Both the position numbers and the translations under genes were made by a program. A stretch of DNA of 64,000 nt from Paenibacillus_E sp042676385. Lineage in GTDB: Bacteria > Bacillota > Bacilli > Paenibacillales > NBRC-103111. The stretch spans positions 252,692 to 316,691 of the forward strand of contig NZ_JBHTHA010000011.1 of the NCBI RefSeq assembly GCF_042676385.1, in the 5' to 3' direction. The stretch's first letter is position 1, and every line of letters begins with the position of its first letter. Below are positions 16,113-25,114 of the stretch, one piece after another. Below the pieces are notes generated by a model. That model made no database searches and was not told the DNA's origin. It saw only the letters and a program-made list of their open reading frames with translations.

Positions 16113-16913
16113 TTAGATTCTCAATCCTCTTTTCACAATAATTCCGATTAACAGTACGATTAATGTGAGCACAACCGTGCCGCCCGGCGCCAGATCCCAT
16201 ACACCAGCCATAATAAGTCCGACGATCACAGCGATCTCTGAAAATAGGACCGCCAGAAATACGGAATGTTTGAAGCTGCGGGCGATTAAGAGACTGCATG
16301 CCACAGGTATGGTTAGCAGCGACGAAACCAGAAGAGCGCCTACAATTTTGATCGCAACCGAGATGACTAGAGCGGTAAGCATGGTAATCATCAGGTTATA
16401 AAATCGAAGCGGAAGTCCACTGACGCTAGCCGCATCCTCGTCAAAAAACATCAGGAAAAATTCTTTAAAATGAAACGCAATGACGCCTACCACAAGCACG
16501 CACACACCAAAAACGACCCATAAATCGGTTGTATCGAGCGTATAAATGCTGCCGAACAAGTAGCTCATTACATTCATATTAAACCCTTTGCCTAGCGTAA
16601 AAAGTAAAGTTGCCAGCGCAACGCCGCCTGACATGATAATGGCGATGGAAAGCTCTGCATAGGTCTTATAAGCTTTGCGCAGCCGTTCGATGGCAAAGGA
16701 AGCTAACAAGGCAAATACAAGTCCGACACCAAGCGGATATATGTTGATGAGAAAGCCTAGGGCAACGCCTGCAATGGATACATGCGCAAGCGTATCACCT
16801 ATCATCGACAACCGCCTTAGGACAAGAAAAACGCCCATTAGAGGCGCCGTAAGCCCAATCAGAATGCCTCCGATTAAAGCTCGCTGAAAAAAATATTCAC
16901 TAAAAATATCCAA
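16113..16913 (-). CDS. znuB: Metal ABC transporter permease (ZnuB/AdcB type)
   Basis: A 266-residue protein with about eight membrane segments, of the ABC-3 family for Zn2+/Mn2+/Fe2+. Typical stretches are RALIGGILIGLTAPLMGVFL, RLSMIGDTLAHVSIAGVALG and GALLVSSLLTIPVA. It follows the ATPase by 10 bp. The metal cannot be decided from the permease alone; the context (Zur-like half-site, binding protein) favours zinc. Confidence 0.9.
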   Translation of the reverse strand: MDIFSEYFFQRALIGGILIGLTAPLMGVFLVLRRLSMIGDTLAHVSIAGVALGFLINIYPLGVGLVFALLASFAIERLRKAYKTYAELSIAIIMSGGVALATLLFTLGKGFNMNVMSYLFGSIYTLDTTDLWVVFGVCVLVVGVIAFHFKEFFLMFFDEDAASVSGLPLRFYNLMITMLTALVISVAIKIVGALLVSSLLTIPVACSLLIARSFKHSVFLAVLFSEIAVIVGLIMAGVWDLAPGGTVVLTLIVLLIGIIVKRGLRI

Positions 16914-16923
16914 AATGTTCCTC

Positions 16924-17709
16924 CTAATAAATGCCGATCATTTCACGAATTTGGCCGATGGAATGTGTCAGGTCCGTCTCCCGGCAATCCTCTGGATCAT
17001 GGGTATGCTTCACATAAAATTTAATACCGCCGCTTGACTGCTGCGGTTCCGAACCGAGATAAGACTGCATCATGTCCATATCATGCGACACCATAATAAA
17101 TGTCATATGATGATGCTGGTGCATGTGCCGGATCATTCGAAAAAAGCCCGCCTGCGTTTCCGCGTCGATACCAACCGTCGGCTCGTCGAGAATGAGCAGC
17201 TCGGGATTGTTGACGATCGCCCGGGCGAGGAAAGCGCGCTGTTGTTGCCCGCCGGACAGCTGACCGATACGCCTGTCAGCCAGATCCTCAATGCGCATAG
17301 CCAACATTGCATCTTCGGCTTTTTTTATATCGGATTTGGATAGGCGACGATAGACCCGCTTCTTGCTATACATCCCCGACTGGACGATTTCACGGACAGT
17401 TGCCGGGAACAACGGATTGAATGCATTTTTCTGCGGGACGTATCCGATTCGTTCCCAGTCTTTGAATTGGCCGAGCGGATAATCGAAGAGCCGGATTTCT
17501 CCATCGGTTGGCTTGAGCAGGCCGACGAGCATTTTCAACAGCGTCGTTTTGCCGGCGCCGTTGGAACCGATCACGCCGACGAAATCCCGTTCAAGCACGT
17601 CAAAGCGAAGCTTCTCTATTACTTTTTTATGCTCATAGGAAAAAGAAACGTTATCTATAGAGACAACGCTGCGATGGCACGACTGCTTCATGCTTTTCTC
17701 CATCTGCAA
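16924..17709 (-). CDS. znuC: Metal ABC transporter ATP-binding protein (ZnuC/AdcC type)
   Basis: A 261-residue ATPase: Walker A GSNGAGKTTLLK, Q-loop GYVPQKNAF, signature LSGGQQQR, Walker B LLILDEPTVGID and the switch His in VSHDMD. The C-terminal tail KFYVKHTHDPEDCRE has two His, one Cys and acidic residues, as seen in zinc-type ATPases of this group. The order binding protein-ATPase-permease is transcribed from the promoter at 18722-18751. Confidence 0.93.
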   Translation of the reverse strand: MQMEKSMKQSCHRSVVSIDNVSFSYEHKKVIEKLRFDVLERDFVGVIGSNGAGKTTLLKMLVGLLKPTDGEIRLFDYPLGQFKDWERIGYVPQKNAFNPLFPATVREIVQSGMYSKKRVYRRLSKSDIKKAEDAMLAMRIEDLADRRIGQLSGGQQQRAFLARAIVNNPELLILDEPTVGIDAETQAGFFRMIRHMHQHHHMTFIMVSHDMDMMQSYLGSEPQQSSGGIKFYVKHTHDPEDCRETDLTHSIGQIREMIGIY

Positions 17710-17749
17710 AACTCCTAACTTGATGAGATTCCTAAGTGTCTTACTACTG

Positions 17750-18667
17750 TTATTGTAAAGCTTTCACGAGATTTTTCAAATTTTTGTCCATAATCGAAAT
17801 ATAATTCTCGCCAGCTTGAATCTCTTTATCCGTCAAACCTTCCAACGGGTTCAAAACCATCGTATCGACGTTCGCATCTTTTGCTAATGTCTTGGCGAGT
17901 TTATCCGAAACAAGCTCTTCAAAGAAAATATATTTCACTTGATGCTCTTTAATGAATTCATTCATTTTTTTCAAATCTTGCGCAGTTGGCTCCGAATCCG
18001 GTGAGAGTCCCATAATAGCCATTTGCGTCAAGCCATAATCCCGGCACAAATAGGCAAAAGCCTGATGGGAGACTGCAATTTCCTTCTTCGTCGTTTTGGA
18101 AAGCTCGGATTTATAACGTGCATCCAAGTCAGTTAATTTGGAGGCATAATTGTTGTAATTTTGCTCATATGCGTCTTTATGCGTCGGATCCGCTTGAATT
18201 AGCGCTTCTTTAATATTATTAGCCATTTTTATAGCGTTTAACGGGCTTAACCAGGCATGCGGATCAAATTCTTCTTTATTGTCTGCTGTTTTGATCAATT
18301 CGGCACCTTTGCTGGCTTCTACAACCTTCAATTTGGAATCAGGCTTTACCGTTCCAAGAAAATCCTGTACCCAACCTTCGAATCCCGCACCCTGGTACAC
18401 AAAAACTTGTGCGTTAGTCAAATTTTTCATATCATTGCTCTTTGGTGACCAATCATGCGGTTCAACGCCTGCCGGCACGAGATTTATTACATTCACATAC
18501 TCCCCGCCGATATTCCGCGTAAAATCATAAAGCGCGTAGAAGCTCGTCACGACGTTGACTTTGCCTTGAACAAGCTCGGCTTTTGAGCTCGTTGTACTGC
18601 CACATCCGGATAATAACAAGGTAAAAACGGCTAATAAGCCTATATAAATGAACCCTATTTTTCTCAT
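17750..18667 (-). CDS. znuA: Metal ABC transporter substrate-binding lipoprotein (ZnuA/AdcA type)
   Basis: A lipoprotein with signal LLAVFTLLLSGCG that captures a divalent metal outside the membrane. The ligands are the family's three His (VEPHDWSP, DPHAWLSP, VSHQAFAY) and an acidic residue near the C-terminus. There is no His-rich loop, unlike many zinc-specific members, so manganese is possible. The ATG at 18667 is chosen because GGAGGGG lies 8 nt upstream; an in-frame codon at 18688 lacks a site. Confidence 0.92.
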   Translation of the reverse strand: MRKIGFIYIGLLAVFTLLLSGCGSTTSSKAELVQGKVNVVTSFYALYDFTRNIGGEYVNVINLVPAGVEPHDWSPKSNDMKNLTNAQVFVYQGAGFEGWVQDFLGTVKPDSKLKVVEASKGAELIKTADNKEEFDPHAWLSPLNAIKMANNIKEALIQADPTHKDAYEQNYNNYASKLTDLDARYKSELSKTTKKEIAVSHQAFAYLCRDYGLTQMAIMGLSPDSEPTAQDLKKMNEFIKEHQVKYIFFEELVSDKLAKTLAKDANVDTMVLNPLEGLTDKEIQAGENYISIMDKNLKNLVKALQ

Positions 18668-18691
18668 GATATTGCCCCTCCGACCCATCCT

Positions 18692-18751
18692 AAATCGTAA
18701 TTTTTTTTATTAACGACCTTGATTATACGAGCTAGGCTTCCCGAATGTCAA
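18692..18751 (-). promoter_or_regulatory. Sigma-A promoter with Zur-like half-site for znuACB
   Basis: TTGACA (18746-18751), 18-bp spacer, TATAAT (18722-18727) on the minus strand. Just after the predicted start of transcription the plus strand reads AAATCGTAAT (18692-18701), a perfect half of the Bacillus Zur box. Its partner half (ATTAACGA, 18709-18716) is degenerate and set 7 bp away instead of 1. Promoter: strong. Zur site: tentative. Confidence 0.65.
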
Positions 18752-18796
18752 TACAAACCGGTGATCTGAAAAAATGAGATACTGAAATTCCAATCT

Positions 18797-18830
18797 AAAA
18801 AGCCACCAAGTGAATTTTCACAAAGCGGCT
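18797..18830 (-). terminator. Terminator of the lipoprotein gene
   Basis: On the minus strand AGCCGCTTTGTGAA pairs imperfectly with TTCACTTGGTGGCT and is followed by TTTTT. It begins 16 bp after the stop codon at 18846. Confidence 0.7.
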
Positions 18831-18845
18831 CTCAGCTTTTCGAAT

Positions 18846-19250
18846 TTAAGTTTTAGATGTACTTCCGGACTGACCGCCTTTGCCTTCCGTTTGTTTATTC
18901 GAACTTTTTGAAGAAGTGTCCTTGCTTTGCTTCTTCCCTTCTGCTTTTTCCGTTTTAGCGGGTTTATTGCTCTCTTCTTTCAACTTCTTGAAACGTTCTT
19001 CGGATTGTTTGATTACCTTTTTATCCTGCTCCATCTGATACTGGATGATCTCTTTGTATATGTCATATTGCTTCTTCAGCTCCTGATCGATAATACTTGC
19101 TTTTCCCGGACTGCTTTGCGCTTTTTGCCCACCTTGATCCGTTTTACTTTTGCTTTTGCCGGCGCTGCTGCTCCCAAATAGACTGCAAGCCGTAAGCAGA
19201 AATGAAAGCCCGGCTACACTTATAAATTTCGCGAAAAATTTAACGTTCAT
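18846..19250 (-). CDS. Small putative lipoprotein with charged coiled-coil region
   Basis: About 134 residues from the ATG at 19250. The signal peptide ends in the lipobox LLTAC, followed by a low-complexity Ser/Lys/Gly stretch, a charged helical part (ELKKQYDIYKEIIQYQMEQD, KQSEERFKKLKEE) likely to form a coiled coil, and a Lys/Ser/Gly-rich tail. I recognise no family. An in-frame upstream start at 19319 would place 23 polar residues before the signal peptide and overlap the metG terminator, so it is unlikely. It has its own terminator and lies between metG and znu. Confidence 0.75.
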   Translation of the reverse strand: MNVKFFAKFISVAGLSFLLTACSLFGSSSAGKSKSKTDQGGQKAQSSPGKASIIDQELKKQYDIYKEIIQYQMEQDKKVIKQSEERFKKLKEESNKPAKTEKAEGKKQSKDTSSKSSNKQTEGKGGQSGSTSKT

Positions 19251-19310
19251 GTGCCTCACCCTCTGTTTCTTTTTCTTTAGGATGTCCATACTCCGAGAAA
19301 GTTCTGCAAC

Positions 19311-19349
19311 AAAAAACATCCCAATTCTGTAAATACAGAGTTGGGATGT
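19311..19349 (-). terminator. Terminator of metG
   Basis: ACATCCCAACTCTGTA / TACAGAATTGGGATGT with a 3-nt loop, followed by TTTTTTG on the minus strand, 10 bp after the metG stop. Confidence 0.92.
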
Positions 19350-19358
19350 GGATCGCTT

Positions 19359-21356
19359 CTATTTCACAATGGCACCGTTGGGCATACTGTCCGGCACAGT
19401 CGCAAGCGTCAATTGGTCGCCGTGCGAAGCGGCGAGAATCATGCCCTGCGACAGCTCGCCGCGCAGCTTGGCGGGCTTCAAATTCGTGACGCAAATCACT
19501 TTGCGTCCAGCCAGCTCCTCGGGCGAGTAAAACTTCGCGATGCCCGAGACAACCTGACGCTGCTCGTACCCGAGGTCGAGCTGCAGCTTCAAGAGCTTAT
19601 CCGCGCCTTTCACAGGCTCGGCTGAGAGCACTTGCGCCACGCGCAGCTCCACCTTGGCGAAATCGTCGATGCCGATTTCGTCCTTCGGTTCCGGCGCGGG
19701 CACCGCAGAGGCAGCGGCCGCAGGCGCTGCCGTTCCAGCTGCCGCGGCGTCTGATGCAGCGCCGCCGCCCATTGCCTGGACGATATAGGCGGTTTCCGCC
19801 TCCACGTCCAGACGAGGGAACATGGGCTCTCCCTTCTGCACCTTGGTGCCGGCAGGGAGCAGCCCGAAGGTTTGCACGCTTTCCCACGCGGTCAAGCGTG
19901 GCAGGTCTTCGGCAGCTATGCCAAGCTGCTGCCAAATCAATTGCGGCGTCTTCGTCAGGAACGGACGCAGCAGCACGGACGAGATGCGCTGGGACTCCGC
20001 CAGCACATACATCACCGAGCCAAGCGTATCGCGCTTGGCATCATCTTTCACCATCGACCACGGCTGCGTCTCGTCGATGTATTTATTCGTGCGGCTGATC
20101 AGCTGCCACACAGCCGCGAGCGCGATGGAGAACTCCATTTTCTCCATCGCCTCCTCGTACTTCGCTACCGTGGACCGGACCGTCTCCAGGAGACTGTCAT
20201 CAAACTCGGTAGCGCCCGGCACATAAGCGGGAATCTTGCCCGCAAAATACTTATCGATCATCACGATCGTACGGTTCAGCAGATTCCCCAGGTCATTGGC
20301 GAGGTCGTGATTGACCCGCTCGACAAAGCTCTCCGGCGTGAACGTACCGTCAGCGCCAAAAGGCACTTCGCGCATGAGGTAATAACGCAGCGCATCCAAG
20401 CCATAACGGTCGATCAGCGTAACCGGATCGACCACGTTGCCCTTCGACTTCGACATTTTGCCATCCTTCATGAGCAGCCAGCCGTGCGCGAACACTTTTT
20501 TCGGCAACGGCAAATCCAGGGCCATCAACATAATCGGCCAGTAGATCGTGTGGAATCGAACAATTTCCTTACTCATCAGATGCACATCTGCCGGCCAATA
20601 CTGTTTGAATTTACTGTCGTCATCAGAACCATAGCCTAGAGCGGTAATATAATTGGAGAGCGCATCAATCCATACGTAGATCACATGTTTAGGATCTCCG
20701 GGTACTTTAATGCCCCAGTCAAACGTCGTACGGGACACAGCCAGATCTTCAAGACCCGGATTGATGAAGTTGTTCAGCATTTCATTTTTGCGGGATTCAG
20801 GCTGAATGAAATCCGGATTTTCTTCATAATACTTGACTAGCCGATCCACATATTTGCTCATCCGGAAGAAATACGTTTGCTCTTTCATTTTCTCTACAGG
20901 ACGACCGCAGTCCGGACATTTCCCATCGACCAGCTTGCTTTCCGGGAAAAACGCTTCATCCGGGATGCAATACCAGCCTTCGTACTCCCCTAAATAAATA
21001 TCCCCTTGATCCAGCAATCTTTGAAAGATTTTGCCGACCGCATTTTTGTGACGTTCTTCCGTCGTCCGAATAAAATCATCGTAGGAAATGTCCAGCTTAG
21101 CCCACAGTTCTTTAATTCCTGCAACGATATTATCGACGAATTGCTGCGGAGTCGTGCCTTTCTCTTGCGCTTTGCGTTCAATCTTCTGCCCGTGCTCATC
21201 CGTTCCGGTCAAGTACCTTACATCGAAGCCGCGCAGCCTTTTATACCGGGACATGACATCACCCGCTACCGTTGAATACGCGTGCCCGATATGGAGCTTA
21301 TCGCTCGGGTAATAAATCGGAGTCGTAATGTAAAAAGTTTTCGATTGAGTTGACAT
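19359..21356 (-). CDS. metG: Methionyl-tRNA synthetase
   Basis: Charges tRNA-Met with methionine. The catalytic domain has HIGH (KLHIGHAYST) near residue 20 and KMSKS (DGKMSKSKGN) near 300, and a CPDCGRP zinc knuckle near 145. An unusually long Ala/Gly/Pro-rich linker (about residues 525-558) leads to a C-terminal EMAP-II-like tRNA-binding domain (about 559-666). The linker is encoded by a GC-rich stretch. The ATG at 21356 (MSTQSKT) is 8 nt from GGAGGA; others lie at 21359 and 21363. The gene is controlled by the T-box leader upstream. Confidence 0.97.
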   Translation of the reverse strand: MSTQSKTFYITTPIYYPSDKLHIGHAYSTVAGDVMSRYKRLRGFDVRYLTGTDEHGQKIERKAQEKGTTPQQFVDNIVAGIKELWAKLDISYDDFIRTTEERHKNAVGKIFQRLLDQGDIYLGEYEGWYCIPDEAFFPESKLVDGKCPDCGRPVEKMKEQTYFFRMSKYVDRLVKYYEENPDFIQPESRKNEMLNNFINPGLEDLAVSRTTFDWGIKVPGDPKHVIYVWIDALSNYITALGYGSDDDSKFKQYWPADVHLMSKEIVRFHTIYWPIMLMALDLPLPKKVFAHGWLLMKDGKMSKSKGNVVDPVTLIDRYGLDALRYYLMREVPFGADGTFTPESFVERVNHDLANDLGNLLNRTIVMIDKYFAGKIPAYVPGATEFDDSLLETVRSTVAKYEEAMEKMEFSIALAAVWQLISRTNKYIDETQPWSMVKDDAKRDTLGSVMYVLAESQRISSVLLRPFLTKTPQLIWQQLGIAAEDLPRLTAWESVQTFGLLPAGTKVQKGEPMFPRLDVEAETAYIVQAMGGGAASDAAAAGTAAPAAAASAVPAPEPKDEIGIDDFAKVELRVAQVLSAEPVKGADKLLKLQLDLGYEQRQVVSGIAKFYSPEELAGRKVICVTNLKPAKLRGELSQGMILAASHGDQLTLATVPDSMPNGAIVK

Positions 21357-21391
21357 CATTCATTCCTCCATGCAAATCATTTTAACAACAC

Positions 21392-21695
21392 AAAAAGCCC
21401 TCATCCATCTTGGGACGAGAGCTGAACTCACGCGGTACCACCCAGGTTCCCCCGCCTTTCACAAGAAACGGGGCTCAGTAAGTCTGTTGCGACTTGCCCA
21501 TTAACGCTGGGACACGAAGCCAGCTTACTCCCAAATTTGCATGACAATAATGATTGCAACTTGGGCAGCTCGAAGGCTTATTCTCCCGGACCATCTTCCA
21601 AACCTGCTCCTATACCGGCTTTCACCTGACCCGGCTCTCTGTTCATAGGCATCCGCTTGTACTTATCCGTTCATCGAAACGATATTTGACGCTTT
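21392..21695 (-). promoter_or_regulatory. T-box riboswitch leader of metG
   Basis: The minus-strand leader between the promoter and metG carries the T-box sequence TGGGTGGTACCGCG (21431-21444) and ends in a terminator (AGCTCTCGTCC pairing with GGATGAGGGCT, then TTTTT; 21392-21423). The upstream part holds a long stem I region with an ATG (in AAGATGGTCC) as a plausible methionine specifier. Uncharged tRNA-Met would favour read-through. The specifier call needs a folded alignment. Confidence 0.92.
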
Positions 21696-21701
21696 AAGGA
21701 A

Positions 21702-21731
21702 AATATATCGAAAATGGAAGCAAGATGTCAA
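21702..21731 (-). promoter_or_regulatory. Sigma-A promoter of metG
   Basis: TTGACA (21726-21731), 18-bp spacer, TATATT (21702-21707) on the minus strand, directly upstream of the T-box leader and only 6 bp below the yidD stop codon. Confidence 0.85.
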
Positions 21732-21736
21732 GTCGA

Positions 21737-21979
21737 TTAGCCGGAATGAGGCGAATGGGAAGCCGGCGGGACATGATCGACGCCACCCGGATGAAAAGGA
21801 TGACATTTGCAAATCCTTTTTACAGTCAGCCAGGAGCCTTTCACCGCACCATGAACTTCAAGCGCTTCAAGTGCGTATTGGGAGCAGGTCGGATAGAATC
21901 GGCAGGTCGGCGGCTTCAGAGGTGAGATGAATTTGCGATAAAAATGAATCGGAACTTGCAAAGTCTTCTTTATCTTCAC
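21737..21979 (-). CDS. yidD: Membrane protein insertion efficiency factor YidD
   Basis: An 80-residue YidD (DUF37) protein, thought to help YidC-dependent membrane insertion. Diagnostic blocks are PIHFYRKFISPL, CRFYPTCSQYALEA and the Cys-rich KRICKCHPFHPGGVDHVP. It lies 20 bp downstream of the DUF299 gene on the same strand. The metG promoter starts immediately after its stop. Confidence 0.94.
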   Translation of the reverse strand: MKIKKTLQVPIHFYRKFISPLKPPTCRFYPTCSQYALEALEVHGAVKGSWLTVKRICKCHPFHPGGVDHVPPASHSPHSG

Positions 21980-21999
21980 AGACGTCTCCCCTCCTGCCT

Positions 22000-22806
22000 C
22001 TACATCCTTTGAATAGTTTCAACGATCATTCCGGCTGTTTCTTCTATCGCCTTGTTCGTTACATTAATGACCGTACAGCCCAATTGTTTCATAAGACCGC
22101 TGGCATAATCAAGCTCTTCTTGGATACGCTGGGAAGTAGCGTATTTGGAGCCGGGAGGCAGACCGACGGATTTGAGTCTTTCCAGACGAATTCGCAGGAT
22201 ATGGTCCGCGTCCATGGTGAGGCCGATGATGCGTTTGTTTGGGATTTTGAACAGCTCCGATGGTGGTTTAGTTTCTGGAATCAGAGGTAAATTAGCGGCT
22301 TTGATACCCTTATGTGCCAGAAAAATACTAAGCGGTGTCTTGGATGTTCGAGAAACGCCGATAAGCACGACTTCGGCTTGCAGCATGCCGCGGGTATCTT
22401 TACCATCATCGTATTTGACAGCGAATTCGATGGCATCGACACGTCGGAAGTAGTCAGCGTCCATTTCGTGTAATAAGCCGGGTTTACGCTTGGGAGAATC
22501 TCCATATGTATCCATAAAAGCTTGCAGCATAGGCCCTATTATGTCTACAGCACGCACCCCTAGCCTATGCGCTTCTGCTTTCATGGTATCGCGGAGCTCC
22601 GGCTGCACCAATGTGTAGGCGACAAAACCGCCAGCAGCAGCTGCTTCTTGAAGCATGAGCACAATTTCTTTTTCTTGGCTGATATGGCCATATCGTTTGA
22701 TTTTGACCTGTTCGGTATTGAATTGGCGTATCGTAGCCTGGGCTACGGCGTCGGCGGTTTCTCCTATTGAATCTGAACAAATATACAAATGCTGCTGTTC
22801 GTTCAC
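22000..22806 (-). CDS. Pyruvate phosphate dikinase/PEP synthase regulatory protein (DUF299)
   Basis: A bifunctional kinase/pyrophosphorylase family (PpsR, B. subtilis YqfL) that switches PEP synthase or pyruvate phosphate dikinase by phosphorylating a Thr. The sequence starts with LYICSDSIGETADAVAQAT, and has the P-loop-like VLIGVSRTSKTPLSIFLA and LDYASGLMKQLGCTVINVTN near the C-terminus, as in the family. The 268-residue length is normal. The start is a GTG with GGGAGG upstream. No PEP-utilising target is visible in this window. Confidence 0.92.
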   Translation of the reverse strand: MNEQQHLYICSDSIGETADAVAQATIRQFNTEQVKIKRYGHISQEKEIVLMLQEAAAAGGFVAYTLVQPELRDTMKAEAHRLGVRAVDIIGPMLQAFMDTYGDSPKRKPGLLHEMDADYFRRVDAIEFAVKYDDGKDTRGMLQAEVVLIGVSRTSKTPLSIFLAHKGIKAANLPLIPETKPPSELFKIPNKRIIGLTMDADHILRIRLERLKSVGLPPGSKYATSQRIQEELDYASGLMKQLGCTVINVTNKAIEETAGMIVETIQRM

Positions 22807-22885
22807 AGTGATTCCTCCCTTTACTCTACCTGCAGAATCTCTATCTCTCTATGAACTTACTATAGTAAAATTTTTCCTAGAAAGC

Positions 22886-22926
22886 AAAAAAACCTCTGTC
22901 GCCTGAAGTGGCTATACAAAGGTTTT
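22886..22926 (-). terminator. Terminator of the beta-galactosidase gene
   Basis: AAAACCTTTGT pairs with ACAGAGGTTTT around a 15-nt loop and is followed by T residues on the minus strand, about 30 bp after the stop. Confidence 0.85.
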
Positions 22927-22957
22927 CTGCAAAAAGCAGGGATATTGATGATATACG

Positions 22958-24985
22958 CTATTTGAGTTCCAAAATAAGAACGCCTTTTGCAGCGAGAGAA
23001 GTGCTGCTAGATACAAGCTGACCTGTCAACGAATCTATCCCTTGCAGACTTCCAAGTTCCAAGTTCACTGCCGTATCATTATGATTCATAATGAACAAGA
23101 AGGATCTGTCTTCTTTGGTTCTTTGGGAAATTTCGACGCCTGGGATTGGAGCAATCGGCGCTTCGATACCTTTATCTTTGCACAGATTGGACAGCAAGCC
23201 TTGCAAGAACGCAGGCTCAGGACTGGAGGCTACATACCAGGCTTGCCCTGCTCCGAATTGATTGACGGTAAGCACCGGCATGCCTTTATAAAAATCACTT
23301 CCGTACACCGCTTTAACTTGCGCGCCTTCCGCATGAATCAAATCGCACAGCAAGCCGCATGAATAGTCTCCTGTGAGCGCTCCCCACGGTTCATTCAAAA
23401 CGATTTGATTCCTTTGGTCAGGGAACAGCGCGTCAATTTCTTCCGCCCAAATACCCAGTACGCTCCTTAACTCGCCCGGGTAGCCCCCTAACGTTACAAT
23501 GTCGCTCTCATTGACGATGCCGCTGAAGAACGTGGTTAAGAAGGTGCCGCCGGATCGAACAAAATCTTCGATACGTTTAGCGTAGCCCGGTTTCACCATG
23601 TAGAGCACCGGCGCAATAACGATATCATATCCCGATAGATCCGTATCGGTGCCGATAAGATCGGTCTGAATGTTTTGTTGGAACAATGCATCATAGTATT
23701 TATGAACTTCATTCACATATTTCAAGGCAACTGTCGGACCGCTCGACAGCTCAACTGCCCAGCGATTTTCCCAGTCGTAAACGATAGCTACACGTGCTTG
23801 CACTCTAGAATCTAGCAAATTGTCAGACAAACGCTGCAGTTCGGCCCCGAGTTCCGCACATTCGCGGAATACACGAGTATTTTCATGTCCGACATGTTCG
23901 ATCACAGCACCGTGATATTTTTCGCACGCGCCGACAGATCTGCGGAGTTGGAAAAACATGACGGTATCCGCCCCGCGCGCAACCGCTTGGTAGCTCCAAA
24001 GCTTCATAACGCCAGGGCGCTTAAGCGAATTGTAAGGCTGCCAATTTTGTTGGCTTGGCGTTTGCTCCATCAGCATGAACGGCTGGCCTTGCTTCAATCC
24101 GCGCATCAGATCGTGAGTCATCGCCGTCAAGCTGATTGGCGTATCAAGTGAAGGATAATTATCCCACGATACGACGTCCAGATGTTTGGCCCATTTGAAA
24201 TAATCTAATTCCTTATAAGTTCCCATTAAATTGGTTGTGATGGGCAGATGAGGTGTATGCTTTTTGATCGCTTCGTACTCAAGCTTATAACAGTCCAGTA
24301 GGCTATCGGACATAAACCGGCGATAATCGAGAGAAATGCCCTGGAAGTTCGTGTTATCCGTGCCCCACTCTTCGGAAATCGCGTTCGGCGGAACGATCTC
24401 ATCCCATTCATAAAAAGTATGTCCCCAAAATCGAGTGTTCCACGCTTTATTCAGCGTTTCCAGATTCGTATACCGCTCTTTGAGCCAACCGCGGAAAGCA
24501 TCGGCACAGTTGTCGCAGTAGCAATACCCGCCATACTCGTTAGAGATGTGCCAAATCAACAGAGCGGGATGGTCTTTGTAACGTTCAGCAAGCTTTTCAG
24601 CAATGAGTGCCGAGTATTTGCGATATGTAGGACTGTTCGGACAGGAATTGTGACGACCGCCGAATTTGCGTTTGCGTCCCTCGAAATCTACACGAAGCAC
24701 ATCCGGGTATTTTTTGGCCATCCAGGCCGGATGCGCGCCTGTACTTGTCGCTAAGCATACATAAGTCCCGCTATTGAGAAGTCTATCCATAATTTCGTCT
24801 AACCAAGAAAAATCGTAGGTATCCTCATCGGGTTGTGAAAGCGCCCACGAAAAAACATTCAATGTCGCTACATCAATTCCCGCAAGCTTAAACATTCGCA
24901 AATCTTCTTCCATCACGGGTTTGTCCCATTGTTCCGGATTATAGTCCCCGCCGTACCAGATTTTTGGCAGTTTGTCGTTAATCAT
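22958..24985 (-). CDS. Beta-galactosidase, glycoside hydrolase family 42
   Basis: A 675-residue cytoplasmic GH42 enzyme cleaving terminal beta-galactosides. The acid/base Glu is in WHISNEYGGYC (about residue 150) and the nucleophile Glu in FMLMEQTPSQQNW (about 307). Cys at about 115, 155, 157 and 160 form the zinc cluster of the family. Barrel, trimerisation and C-terminal beta domains follow in the usual order. There is no signal peptide. The ATG at 24985 has AAGGAG 10 nt upstream and is preferred to the one at 24994. The divergent AraC gene is the likely regulator. Confidence 0.95.
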   Translation of the reverse strand: MINDKLPKIWYGGDYNPEQWDKPVMEEDLRMFKLAGIDVATLNVFSWALSQPDEDTYDFSWLDEIMDRLLNSGTYVCLATSTGAHPAWMAKKYPDVLRVDFEGRKRKFGGRHNSCPNSPTYRKYSALIAEKLAERYKDHPALLIWHISNEYGGYCYCDNCADAFRGWLKERYTNLETLNKAWNTRFWGHTFYEWDEIVPPNAISEEWGTDNTNFQGISLDYRRFMSDSLLDCYKLEYEAIKKHTPHLPITTNLMGTYKELDYFKWAKHLDVVSWDNYPSLDTPISLTAMTHDLMRGLKQGQPFMLMEQTPSQQNWQPYNSLKRPGVMKLWSYQAVARGADTVMFFQLRRSVGACEKYHGAVIEHVGHENTRVFRECAELGAELQRLSDNLLDSRVQARVAIVYDWENRWAVELSSGPTVALKYVNEVHKYYDALFQQNIQTDLIGTDTDLSGYDIVIAPVLYMVKPGYAKRIEDFVRSGGTFLTTFFSGIVNESDIVTLGGYPGELRSVLGIWAEEIDALFPDQRNQIVLNEPWGALTGDYSCGLLCDLIHAEGAQVKAVYGSDFYKGMPVLTVNQFGAGQAWYVASSPEPAFLQGLLSNLCKDKGIEAPIAPIPGVEISQRTKEDRSFLFIMNHNDTAVNLELGSLQGIDSLTGQLVSSSTSLAAKGVLILELK

Positions 24986-25021
24986 GAAGAACACTCCTTG
25001 ACATGTGATTTATCATCGATA

Positions 25022-25076
25022 TAAGAATATCACCATTGTATTGGATTCCGTTTCCGCTTGAAATATAATATTCTTA
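25022..25076. promoter_or_regulatory. Inverted pair of 9-mers between bga and araC genes
   Basis: TAAGAATAT (25022-25030) and its exact reverse complement ATATTCTTA (25068-25076) lie 47 bp apart, centre to centre, between the divergent genes. This is a plausible site pair for the AraC-type regulator, but chance occurrence in AT-rich DNA is possible. Confidence 0.35.
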
Positions 25077-25114
25077 CGAATACATATAAGAAAATGGAAG
25101 TGGAGTTATTAACT

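Noticed and set aside
19620..20640. Long open frames on the plus strand opposite metG
   Set aside because: They are antisense to well-conserved synthetase sequence in a GC-rich stretch, where open frames arise by chance.
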